Shown here: in pieces, positions 1-5,828 of the stretch | How positions within the stretch are numbered: position 1 is the first letter of the stretch | Layout: each line of letters opens with the position of its first letter | Source: Angelakisella sp. | GTDB taxonomy: Bacteria > Bacillota > Clostridia > Oscillospirales > Ruminococcaceae | Direction of reading: 5' to 3' | Assembly: GCA_022795575.1 (NCBI GenBank) | Contig: JAAWGY010000096.1 | Location: 1 to 7,966, forward strand | DNA: 7,966 nucleotides | Notes under the pieces: model-generated | What the model was told of the DNA's origin: nothing | What the model saw: only the letters and a program-made list of their open reading frames with translations | The model's database searches: none | Program-made: the position numbers and the translations under genes

Positions 1-1
1 A

Positions 2-96
2 CCTGGGGAGTTTCGCTCCTGCGGGAGCGACCAGGGCCTGCGCGGCCCTGGACCTGCGGCCGGGTAGCCCCGGCGGGCACAACCTGTGGGACAGGC
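2..96 (-). repeat. Tandem hairpin array, copy L (after the ATPase gene)
   Basis: Read on the minus strand, this begins about 17 nt after the stop of the leftward ATPase gene. It holds four consecutive hairpins: CCTGT-CCC-ACAGG (83-95), GCCGGG-GCTA-CCCGGC (59-74), an 8-bp CCAGGGCC stem with loop GCGCA (31-51), and TCGCTCC-CGCA-GGAGCGA (13-30). It is a near-identical inverted copy of 7643-7739; outside the last hairpin the only difference is one base in the loop of the second hairpin. A third, more diverged copy lies at 5487-5587. The position suggests a 3'-UTR structure or terminator for the leftward operon. The element may continue beyond the window edge. Confidence 0.85.
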
Positions 97-113
97 TGCA
101 CCCCTCCCCCCAC

Positions 114-1184
114 TCAGGTCACAATCTTAGTGTGGTCGTCGTTGCCGTCGTCCTCGTACACCAGGAACTCTTCAACCCGCAGGAAAATCTTCTCATTGCC
201 GTACAGCTTGTCATAGCTGTGACTGTCCGCAATGACCCGCACCTGCACCCCGTTGATATCCACCCGGCAGTCGTTTACATCCCCCATGTAGAACATCGAC
301 GAAATCCGCCCCTGCAAATCCCCGGAATCCAGCGAAAGGTCAATGTTCTCCGGCCGAACCGCCACCACAACCTTCCCCGTCCGCGGCCCGCTGTAGGGCA
401 GCGATTGCCCCAGCCCCGTCAGCTCAATCCGCCCGTTCTTAACCTCCCCCTTGATGAAGTTGATCTTCCCCAGGAAGTCCGCCACAAACTGGTTCGCCGG
501 ATTGCGGTAAATCTCAATGGGTGTGCCAATCTGCTGAATCACCCCCCGGTTGATAACAATAACCCGGTCCGACATAGCCATGGCCTCCGATTGGTCGTGG
601 GTAACGTATACAACCGAAATGCCAAAATTCTTCTGAATCTCCTTGATCTCAAACCGCATACTCTCCCGGAGCTTGGCGTCCAGATTGCTCAGCGGCTCGT
701 CTAACAGCAGCAGCTTGGGCTCCGCCACCAACGCCCGCCCCAGAGCAACCCGCTGCTGCTGCCCGCCGGAAAGCTGGCTGGGTATCCGCTGGGCGTATTG
801 GCTGAGATGTACCGCCTCCAGGATCCAGTCCACCTTCTGCTTGATGGTGGCCTTGTCGTACTTCTTGATCTTCAGGGGATAGGCCACGTTGTCAAACACC
901 GTCATGTGGGGCCAGACAGCATAGGACTGGAACACCATCCCGATGTCCCGCTTTTCCGGCGGAACAAAGGTCTTGTCCGAGCTTACCACCCGGCCGTCGA
1001 TGCTGATCTCGCCGGAGGTGGGCTTCTCAAAGCCGGCAATCATCCGCAGCATGGTGGTCTTGCCGCAGCCGGAGGGACCCAGTAGCGTGATAAATTCCTT
1101 GTCCTGGAAGACCTCGTTAAACTCCTTTAGCACCACAACGTCGCCAAAGGCCTTGGTCACTTGCTTGATGGTAATGGTAGACAT
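114..1184 (-). CDS. ABC importer ATPase, FbpC/PotA family
   Basis: This is the ATPase subunit that powers the leftward importer from the cytoplasmic face. At 356 aa it has the usual length for the CUT1/FbpC/PotA class. It shows Walker A GPSGCGKT (36-43), Q-loop Gln86, signature LSGGQ (138-142), Walker B LLLLDEP (158-164) and switch His196. The tail from about 240 to 340 fits the TOBE regulatory domain, with VAVRPEN at 274-280. The start is supported by AAGGGGG 7 nt upstream, and only 15 nt separate it from the permease stop, so the two are co-transcribed. It is the last gene of the operon and is followed by hairpin array L. The family includes iron(III), phosphonate, spermidine and thiamine importers; the ATPase alone cannot decide the substrate, so no symbol is given. 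Confidence 0.95.
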   Translation of the reverse strand: MSTITIKQVTKAFGDVVVLKEFNEVFQDKEFITLLGPSGCGKTTMLRMIAGFEKPTSGEISIDGRVVSSDKTFVPPEKRDIGMVFQSYAVWPHMTVFDNVAYPLKIKKYDKATIKQKVDWILEAVHLSQYAQRIPSQLSGGQQQRVALGRALVAEPKLLLLDEPLSNLDAKLRESMRFEIKEIQKNFGISVVYVTHDQSEAMAMSDRVIVINRGVIQQIGTPIEIYRNPANQFVADFLGKINFIKGEVKNGRIELTGLGQSLPYSGPRTGKVVVAVRPENIDLSLDSGDLQGRISSMFYMGDVNDCRVDINGVQVRVIADSHSYDKLYGNEKIFLRVEEFLVYEDDGNDDHTKIVT

Positions 1185-1199
1185 CGGTAAACCCCCTTA

Positions 1200-2933
1200 T
1201 CAAATCGAGAACTCGCCGTGGGTAAGCTTGTTGAGCAGCCAGTTGGCCGCAATCACCAGCAGCAGGATGGCAGTGGCCAGCGCCGCCGCGGTCTGCTGGC
1301 TGTGGAAGGTCTGGTAGGTGAACAGCTCGATGCCCAGGGTTTTGGTGTAGGTGGAGTAGAGGAGGGTGGACATGGTGAGCTCGTAGAAGCAGGGCATGAA
1401 GATAAGGAACCAGCCCGCCACCACCGAGGGGGCGATGAGGGGGATGGTCACGTCCTTAAAGCTCTGCAACCAGCTGGCGCCGGAGATGAGGGAGGCTTCC
1501 TCCAGGGAGGGGTGTATCTGGCTCATGGCCGATACCACCGTGCGCATTCCCATTAGCAGGTATTTGATGAGGTAGGCTACAATCATAATCCACATGGTGT
1601 TGTAGATGTTGATGCCAAACCGCCCGGACATGGTCATGATCAGCCCCAGGGCGATTACCACGCTGGGGGTGCCGCTGCCCAGGGTGATGAGGAAATCCGG
1701 CACCCGCTTAAATTTGACCTGGGTCCGCTGGAGCAGATAGGCCATCACGCAGGAGATGATGATGCCAAAGGTGGCCGAAAGGGCCGCGTAGACCAGCGAG
1801 TGGGCGGCGGAGTTGAGGATGGAATCCCGGGTGACGATGCGCTCCCAGAAGCGCAGCACAAAGTTTTCGGTGACAAGCTGCCCGTCCGCAAAGGAGAGCA
1901 GGGGCTTCCCAAGGTTCTTGGTAAAGGAGGTGGCCGCTACCGAGAAGAAGGGGATCAGCACCACAACGGTGGCAAAGAGCACCACCAGCAGGGTGATGGG
2001 GATCCGCCACCGGCCCAGGTCCACGATGTTGGGCCGGGTAGATTTGCCGGAAACGGTGATGTACTGCTTTTTGCCCACCACAAAGTTGCTGACATAAAGC
2101 ACCACGTTGGCCGTGACCATCAGGAAGACCGCCAGGGTGGTGGCGTCGGTGAGGCCCTCCTGGTTGCCGATGCTGACAAAGTCGATGATCCGGGTGGTGA
2201 CGGTATGTACCTGCCCCGGGGCCCCGATGATGGAGGGGATGCCGTAGCAGGAGCCGGCGGAGACGAACACCAGCAGCGCCGCCGCCACAATGCTGGGGGC
2301 CATCATGGGCAGGGTGACGGTGGTCAGGGTTTTGATGGGGCTTGCCCCGGAGATTTTGGAGGCCTCTTCCAGGGAGGGATCCATCTTCTCCATGGCGCGG
2401 GAGATGGTGATAAAGGCGTAGGGGTAGTAGAAGGAGGTGAGAACCCACACCAGGCCGCCCACCGTGTAGATGTTAAAGGGGTTTTCGGGGAGATGGAGGA
2501 GGTTTTTCAGAAAGACGTTAAGGGTGCCCACCGAGGGGTTGAGCAGCCGGAGCCAGGCCATGGCCCCGACGTAGGGGGGCACCATATAGGTGGTGACAAA
2601 GAGGGTGCGGAAGAATTTTTTGCCGTACAGGTTGGTGCGTCCCACCAGCCACGCCAGGGGGAAGGCGATGATCACCCCCAGGATCATGGAGCAGGTGGCG
2701 GTGACGACGGTATTCCGCAGGGCGGTCCAATTCATAGGGTAGGTGTACACCCGCTGGAAGGCGTGGAAGGAGACGCCGCCGTCCGCGGTAAAGGCGCGGA
2801 CGACCAGGTAGAGCATGGGGAGAACCTCAAAGATCACCAGAAAGGCCACAATGGCAATGATGACGACCCACTTGATATCAAAATAGAACCGTTTTGCCTT
2901 GGGCGGAGCCTGGGCGGCGGTCACTGCAGCCAT
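1200..2933 (-). CDS. ABC importer permease, fused double-domain FbpB type
   Basis: This is the membrane channel of the leftward importer. The 577-aa protein is an internal duplication of two binding-protein-dependent permease domains, as in FbpB/AfuB. Each half carries an EAA loop that docks the ATPase: EEASKISGAS at 189-198 and EEASLISGAS at 478-487. Hydrophobic stretches suggest about six membrane segments per half; the first is near 22-45 and the second half begins near 311. An approximately 20-residue polar N-terminus precedes the first segment. The start at 2933 is supported by AAAAAAGGAG with 9 nt to the ATG. It follows the binding-protein gene after a 115-bp gap that contains a strong hairpin, and runs almost directly into the ATPase gene. 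The substrate is unknown. One fused chain means no second permease gene is needed. Confidence 0.95.
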   Translation of the reverse strand: MAAVTAAQAPPKAKRFYFDIKWVVIIAIVAFLVIFEVLPMLYLVVRAFTADGGVSFHAFQRVYTYPMNWTALRNTVVTATCSMILGVIIAFPLAWLVGRTNLYGKKFFRTLFVTTYMVPPYVGAMAWLRLLNPSVGTLNVFLKNLLHLPENPFNIYTVGGLVWVLTSFYYPYAFITISRAMEKMDPSLEEASKISGASPIKTLTTVTLPMMAPSIVAAALLVFVSAGSCYGIPSIIGAPGQVHTVTTRIIDFVSIGNQEGLTDATTLAVFLMVTANVVLYVSNFVVGKKQYITVSGKSTRPNIVDLGRWRIPITLLVVLFATVVVLIPFFSVAATSFTKNLGKPLLSFADGQLVTENFVLRFWERIVTRDSILNSAAHSLVYAALSATFGIIISCVMAYLLQRTQVKFKRVPDFLITLGSGTPSVVIALGLIMTMSGRFGINIYNTMWIMIVAYLIKYLLMGMRTVVSAMSQIHPSLEEASLISGASWLQSFKDVTIPLIAPSVVAGWFLIFMPCFYELTMSTLLYSTYTKTLGIELFTYQTFHSQQTAAALATAILLLVIAANWLLNKLTHGEFSI

Positions 2934-2966
2934 TACGTATCACTCCTTTTTTATGCGGGGTAAAAG

Positions 2967-3015
2967 GGGAGCGGGGGGATGCCGCGAAGCTGCTCCGCGG
3001 CATCCCCCCGCTCCC
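2967..3015 (-). terminator. Perfect 20-bp intercistronic hairpin, likely attenuator or mRNA-stabilising stem
   Basis: Arms 2967-2986 and 2996-3015 are exactly complementary over 20 bp and very GC-rich, around a 9-nt loop. On the minus strand the stem is followed by CTTTTA, a short T-tract. It lies 33 nt after the binding-protein stop and ahead of the permease ribosome binding site. It could act as a partial terminator or as a 3'-end protector, giving more binding protein than permease. That setup is common in importer operons; the effect here is inferred. Confidence 0.8.
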
Positions 3016-3048
3016 TGTTGGTTATTTTAGGATGATGCCACAGGGGGG

Positions 3049-4134
3049 TTACTTCTCGGGGATGGTGACAGACTCCTGGAACTTGGTGCGGATTTCGTCA
3101 CGCTGCCGGAAGCAGTTTTCCCAGTTGACAGGCAGGGTGTTCTTCAGAATCTCGCTGGTGGGGATGGCATCGTAGGGAGGCTCGGGGTAGTCTGCAACCA
3201 CGGAATGCATCCAGCCGGCGACGATGTTCTTCTGGCCCTCGTTGGAGAGGAACCAGTCGGTGATAGCCTGGCAGGCGGCAAGGTTGTTGTTGGCGTTTTT
3301 GCCGTCAGCGATGGTCATAATGGTGGAGGGGATGACGATGGTGCCGTCGGTGGGGTAGATAACCTCCAGGGCGGAGTCGTCCTCCTCGCGCTTTTTCAGG
3401 ATGGACTCCTCCAGAATCATGATGACGTCGCACTCGCCGGTCTCCAGCTTGGTGCAGGCCACGCCGCCGGATTCCACCATGACGCCCTGCTTGCCCAGCG
3501 CCTCGAAGTACTCGTAGCCGTACTTATCCTTAAGGGCGGTAACGGCGGCCATAGCGGTACCGGAGGTGAGGGGGTTGCTCATGGAGATCTTGCCCTTGAC
3601 CGCCTCGTTGTAGGCAAAGTCGTGGAAGCTGTTGGGAACCTCCTCCTTCTTCTTCAGCTCGGGGTTGTAGGCCAGCACCATGTTGCAGACACGGACGGGG
3701 TACCAATAGCCCTCCTTGTCGTAATCAAAGGTCAGGTTGGCAGCGGCGGGGGTGACATAGGGCTCCAGCCAGCCGCCCTCCTTCAGCTCCAGGGAGTAGG
3801 CGGGCTCGGCCACCATCAGCATATCGCAGGAGAGCTTGCCGGTCTCGATCTCCGCGGCCACCTTGGTCTGGAGGTTGCCGGTGCCGGCGTAGAAGAACTC
3901 GACCTCCAGCTTGGGGAAGGCCTTCTTCAGCTCGGGCTTGATGGCCTCGATGATGTCCTCATACATAGAGGTGTAGATGAGCACCTTGCCGGAAATCTCG
4001 GCGGGGGCCGGGTCGCCGCCGCCGGAGGGGGCAGGGGCAGGGGCAGGGGTGCTGGGCTGGCTGCCGCAGCCAGCCATCATGGTCAACACCATGATGATGG
4101 CCATCATCACCGCAAAGAAACGCTTGCTTTTCAT
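3049..4134 (-). CDS. ABC importer substrate-binding lipoprotein, family 1 (AfuA/FbpA-like, COG1840 type)
   Basis: This is an extracellular solute receptor tethered to the membrane, 361 aa. A lipoprotein signal (KSKR, hydrophobic 6-21) ends in lipobox MAGC with Cys23, followed by a Pro/Ala/Gly linker to about 48. The mature fold starts at KVLIYTSMYEDIIEAIKP (50-67) and has FYAGTGNLQTK (81-91) and a Ser-Gly-Thr loop SNPLTSGT (186-193). These are typical of the FbpA/AfuA branch, where such loops contact oxyanion ligands. At 233-244 it reads GECDVIMILEES, where I would expect the paired tyrosines of classical ferric-binding proteins, so Fe(III) is doubtful. Phosphonate, polyamine or another anion complex are alternatives. 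The start is supported by AAGGAGG with 9 nt spacing. It is the first main gene of the leftward operon and probably the most expressed. Confidence 0.93.
   Translation of the reverse strand: MKSKRFFAVMMAIIMVLTMMAGCGSQPSTPAPAPAPSGGGDPAPAEISGKVLIYTSMYEDIIEAIKPELKKAFPKLEVEFFYAGTGNLQTKVAAEIETGKLSCDMLMVAEPAYSLELKEGGWLEPYVTPAAANLTFDYDKEGYWYPVRVCNMVLAYNPELKKKEEVPNSFHDFAYNEAVKGKISMSNPLTSGTAMAAVTALKDKYGYEYFEALGKQGVMVESGGVACTKLETGECDVIMILEESILKKREEDDSALEVIYPTDGTIVIPSTIMTIADGKNANNNLAACQAITDWFLSNEGQKNIVAGWMHSVVADYPEPPYDAIPTSEILKNTLPVNWENCFRQRDEIRTKFQESVTIPEK
4027..4049 (+). other. G-quadruplex motif within lipoprotein linker codons
   Basis: Four G-runs (4027-4031, 4034-4037, 4040-4043, 4046-4049) are separated each time by CA. 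The motif is on the plus strand, which is the template strand of the binding-protein gene. It arises from a hexanucleotide tandem repeat encoding alternating Pro-Ala in the linker after Cys23. It meets the sequence rule for a quadruplex with very short loops. It may simply reflect linker codon choice. Confidence 0.6.
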
Positions 4135-4244
4135 GGTTCTTTTCCTCCTTCATTTGGAGCCCGCCGGGGCAGGCTCTGGAATTCTTTCCCGCCGGCGCAG
4201 TCTTCGCTGCCCGCCGGCGGAATCGGTACCGAGGGGAACGTCAC
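4131..4244 (-). CDS. Candidate leader ORF overlapping the binding-protein start (ATGA)
   Basis: A GTG at 4242-4244 lies 11 nt downstream of a perfect AGGAGG (4256-4261, minus strand). It opens a 37-codon frame (TFPSVPIPPAG near its start) that ends in TGA overlapping the binding-protein ATG by the ATGA arrangement. The predicted transcript would begin near 4268, just ahead of this Shine-Dalgarno. Translation through the leader could melt the GC hairpins and couple initiation to the lipoprotein gene. The peptide is Pro/Gly-rich with no recognisable domain. It may be chance in GC-rich DNA; a GTG start and lack of homology keep confidence low. The frame stays open up to an ATG at 4317-4319, but that lies upstream of the proposed promoter. 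Confidence 0.3.
   Translation of the reverse strand: MTFPSVPIPPAGSEDCAGGKEFQSLPRRAPNEGGKEP
4157..4217 (-). promoter_or_regulatory. GC-rich hairpins in the leader of the leftward operon
   Basis: GAGCC (4157-4161) can pair with GGCTC (4172-4176) close to the ribosome binding site at 4144-4148. Upstream, two copies of CGCCGGCG flank a CAG...CTG mini-stem and can pair with each other to make a long stem with a small bulge. No known riboswitch or T-box consensus was recognised. The structures could modulate translation or stabilise the mRNA. Confidence 0.5.
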
Positions 4245-4274
4245 AGGGGGAATATCCTCCTGTCTGTGAGTATC

Positions 4275-4280
4275 ATTATA
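4275..4280 (-). promoter_or_regulatory. -10 element of the leftward operon promoter
   Basis: A consensus TATAAT on the minus strand lies about 140 nt upstream of the binding-protein start, in the AT-rich part of the divergent region. At 17-bp spacing the -35 position reads ACGGAT, which is poor. The promoter may therefore depend on an activator bound at the phased repeats just upstream. The transcript start is predicted near 4268. Confidence 0.6.
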
Positions 4281-4281
4281 C

Positions 4282-4330
4282 TTCATAAATAATTCATATC
4301 CGTTGCGTAAATGTTTCATGAATGTTTCAT
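4282..4330. promoter_or_regulatory. Helically phased TTCAT direct repeats, candidate operator
   Basis: TTCAT occurs at 4282, 4293, 4315 and 4326, so all are on an 11-bp register with one position (4304) not matching. The upstream pair extends to a perfect 10-bp direct repeat, AATGTTTCAT at 4310-4319 and 4321-4330. The array covers the spacer, the weak -35 and the region upstream of the leftward -10. Direct repeats with 11-bp period are the typical site of OmpR/PhoB-family response regulators. No regulator gene is in the window, so its identity is unknown. Confidence 0.5.
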
Positions 4331-4435
4331 TTTTGGTACGCTTTGGTAAAGGATGACCAAGAAGCGCCGTTTTTGTTGTTGTTTTTATCCAAAACAGGGA
4401 GAATCACATGACAAAAAATTATCATTACCGGATAT

Positions 4436-4454
4436 AGTGGCAAATAAGTGGCAA
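4436..4454. promoter_or_regulatory. AGTGGCAA direct repeat upstream of the rightward promoter
   Basis: AGTGGCAA is found exactly at 4436-4443 and 4447-4454, an 11-bp period. It ends 6 bp before the -35 hexamer at 4461. This is a suitable position for an activator or an upstream operator. The sequence differs from the TTCAT array, so a different regulator would be expected. Confidence 0.45.
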
Positions 4455-4460
4455 CAAAAG

Positions 4461-4489
4461 TTGACGGGGGGCTCCTTGCCGGATAGAAT
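4461..4489 (+). promoter_or_regulatory. Sigma-A-type promoter for the amino-acid binding protein
   Basis: TTGACG (4461-4466) and TAGAAT (4484-4489) are separated by exactly 17 bp, each one base off consensus. The predicted start near 4496 gives a leader of about 107 nt before the ATG at 4603. This is the best promoter match seen in the window. Confidence 0.8.
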
Positions 4490-4512
4490 TATGGCTACAG
4501 CACCGGTGAACG

Positions 4513-4550
4513 CTTCCGCGATGCAGGCGGAAGGGCGGGGCACAGGCCCC
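4513..4550 (+). promoter_or_regulatory. Two small hairpins in the amino-acid binding-protein leader
   Basis: CTTCCGC (4513-4519) pairs with GCGGAAG (4527-4533), and GGGGC (4537-4541) pairs with GCCCC (4546-4550). The rest of the leader is A-rich up to the ribosome binding site. No T-tract follows, so they are not terminators, and no riboswitch consensus was recognised. Confidence 0.5.
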
Positions 4551-4602
4551 GGCACAGAGAGAACCCGATTTATTCCCAAACACAAAAAAGGAGATTACAG
4601 CA

Positions 4603-5481
4603 ATGAATATGAGAAGAATGCTGGCCGCGGTACTGGCGGCGACGATGGCGGTATCCCTGATGGCGGGGTGCGGCGGGAGCCCGGCTCCCTCCTCCGGCAG
4701 CACCGGCGGCTCCGGCAGCACTGGCAGCTCCGGCGGCAGCGATGCCCCGGCCAAGACCTTTACGGTGGGGATGGAGTGCAACTACGCCCCCTTTAACTGG
4801 ACCCAGGTGGAGGGCGACGAGTACTCGGTGGCGCTGGAGAGCGCGGGCTACGCCGGCGGCTACGACGTCATGATGGCCAAGGCGCTGGCCGACAAGATGG
4901 GGGCCACCCTGGTGATTAAGAAGCTGGCCTGGGAGGGGCTGGAGCCGGCTGTCACCTCCGGGGAGATTGACGCCATCATCGCGGGGATGACTGCCACCCC
5001 GGAGCGGCAGGAGAACGCGGACTTTACCACCCCCTACTATGAATCCGAGATGGTGTGCATTGTGCGGGCGGACGACGCCCTGGCGGGGGCCACCTCGCTG
5101 GCGGACTTTACCGGCAAGAATGTTCAGGGGCAGCAGAACACCATTTACGATGACATCATCGACCAGATTCCCGGGGTGAACCATATGACGCCCCTGGCCA
5201 GCTACCCCCTGATGGTGCTGGCGCTACAGAACGGGGAGGCGGACGCCCTGACTGCCGAGCTGCCGGTGGCTACCGGGGTTGTTACCAGCAACCCGAACCT
5301 GGCCATTGTGCAGTTTGAGGCTGGCAAGGGGTTTGAGGCGGACACCACCGTGTCCATTGCGGTAAAGAAGGGGAACACCGAGCTGCTGAACGCGGTGCAG
5401 GCGGCGCTGGATACCATTGACAGCGATACCCGCACCCAGTGGATGACCGACGCGGTGAGCCGCCAGCCGGCCAACGGCTAA
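4603..5481 (+). CDS. Polar amino acid ABC transporter substrate-binding lipoprotein
   Basis: This is a family-3 solute receptor (SBP_bac_3 fold) for an amino acid, anchored outside the membrane. The 292-aa protein has a lipoprotein signal ending in LMAGC (Cys23) and a Gly/Ser-rich linker to about 50. The first strand is FTVGMECNYAPFNW (53-66), then GGYDVMMAKALA (85-96) and the ligand motif AGMTATPERQ (127-136), where Arg135 normally binds the substrate alpha-carboxylate. FTTPYY follows at 141-146. Where many relatives have Asp for the alpha-amino group, this protein has Glu219 within DALTAELP (214-221). The side chain is not predictable, so substrate is left as polar amino acid. The start is supported by AAAAAAGGAG with 9 nt spacing. 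It is transcribed divergently from the leftward operon. Its presumed permease and ATPase begin 660 bp downstream behind a repeat block. Confidence 0.95.
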   Translation: MNMRRMLAAVLAATMAVSLMAGCGGSPAPSSGSTGGSGSTGSSGGSDAPAKTFTVGMECNYAPFNWTQVEGDEYSVALESAGYAGGYDVMMAKALADKMGATLVIKKLAWEGLEPAVTSGEIDAIIAGMTATPERQENADFTTPYYESEMVCIVRADDALAGATSLADFTGKNVQGQQNTIYDDIIDQIPGVNHMTPLASYPLMVLALQNGEADALTAELPVATGVVTSNPNLAIVQFEAGKGFEADTTVSIAVKKGNTELLNAVQAALDTIDSDTRTQWMTDAVSRQPANG

Positions 5482-5486
5482 GCAGA

Positions 5487-5600
5487 CCTGTCCCTCAAAG
5501 GCCCGCAGGGCGCTAAAGTTTGGGTCAAGCCTTTTCAAAGGCTTGCAGGTCCAGGGCAGCGCCCTGGTCGCTCCCCGCAGGGAGCGAAAGGCCCCGGGGC
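5487..5600 (+). repeat. Tandem hairpin array, copy M (after the binding protein)
   Basis: The array starts 6 nt after the stop codon with CCTGTCCC, as the L and R copies do. It then gives GCCC-GCA-GGGC (5501-5511), AAGCCTT-TTCA-AAGGCTT (5527-5544), CCAGGGC-AGC-GCCCTGG (5551-5567), and TCGCTCCC-CGCA-GGGAGCGA (5568-5587). A palindrome GCCCCGGGGC follows at 5591-5600. The last two hairpins correspond to those of copies L and R but with altered stem lengths and sequences. It probably ends or stabilises the binding-protein mRNA. There is no strong T-tract, so termination is not certain. Confidence 0.8.
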
Positions 5601-5669
5601 GACTATGACACAGGCGGGGCTTGTGGCAGGGAGGTACGAGCCTTGCTGGTTGTTTATAGGTGCACCACA

Positions 5670-5696
5670 GGGGGCCGGGGTACGGGGGTACGGGGG
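5670..5696 (+). other. G-quadruplex motif in the repeat block
   Basis: G-runs at 5670-5674, 5677-5680, 5684-5688 and 5692-5696 are separated by CC, TAC and TAC, and include two tandem TACGGGGG units. They are on the sense strand of any read-through transcript. The sequence fits a quadruplex rule but has not been tested. Confidence 0.5.
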
Positions 5697-5700
5697 AGCG

Positions 5701-5812
5701 GCCCCTGCGGGGGAACCCCTCCGTCGACTGCGGTCGACACCTCCCCTTTCAGGGGAGGCACGGCCTAAGAGCCGCCTACGGCGGTTGGCCGTAGGGGCTG
5801 CTGGCGCAGCCC
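5701..5812 (-). repeat. Palindrome cluster, probable nested repeat in opposite orientation
   Basis: Five hairpins follow each other: CCCC-TGCG-GGGG (5702-5713), GTCGAC-TGCG-GTCGAC (5723-5738), CCTCCCCT-TTC-AGGGGAGG (5740-5758), CCTACGGC-GGTTG-GCCGTAGG (5775-5795) and GGGCTGC-TGGC-GCAGCCC (5795-5812). Read on the minus strand the first two have loop CGCA closed by C-G, the same loop as in the arrays on the plus strand. The cluster interrupts the similarity between the block after the binding-protein gene and that after the ATPase gene. No open reading frame of credible coding character was seen. Confidence 0.65.
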
Positions 5813-5828
5813 TTTGGAGGAACGGTTT

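Noticed and set aside
1800..2963. Long plus-strand open frame of 387 codons opposite the permease gene
   Set aside because: It mirrors the double permease gene, is unusually rich in Gly/His/Asp as expected of an antisense frame in GC-rich DNA, and shows no domain.
4141..4268. Known riboswitch or T-box in the leftward leader
   Set aside because: Stems are present but I saw no T-box sequence or riboswitch core that I recognise.
3205..4269. 354-codon plus-strand frame opposite the binding-protein gene
   Set aside because: It is a shadow of a well-supported lipoprotein gene, with low-complexity Gly/Leu/Val/His composition and no credible start signal.
4353..4796. Plus-strand frame crossing the divergent region
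   Set aside because: It runs through the promoter at 4461-4489 and into the binding-protein gene in another frame, with no ribosome binding site at its ATG.
4984..5262. Loss of ligand binding in the amino-acid receptor because Glu219 stands where Asp is common
   Set aside because: Arg135 and the rest of the binding frame are intact. Related clostridial receptors often have Glu there as far as I recall, so this is more likely clade variation than loss of function.
5487..5812. CRISPR array
   Set aside because: Hairpins are adjacent, differ in sequence and length, and there are no regular spacers or cas genes.
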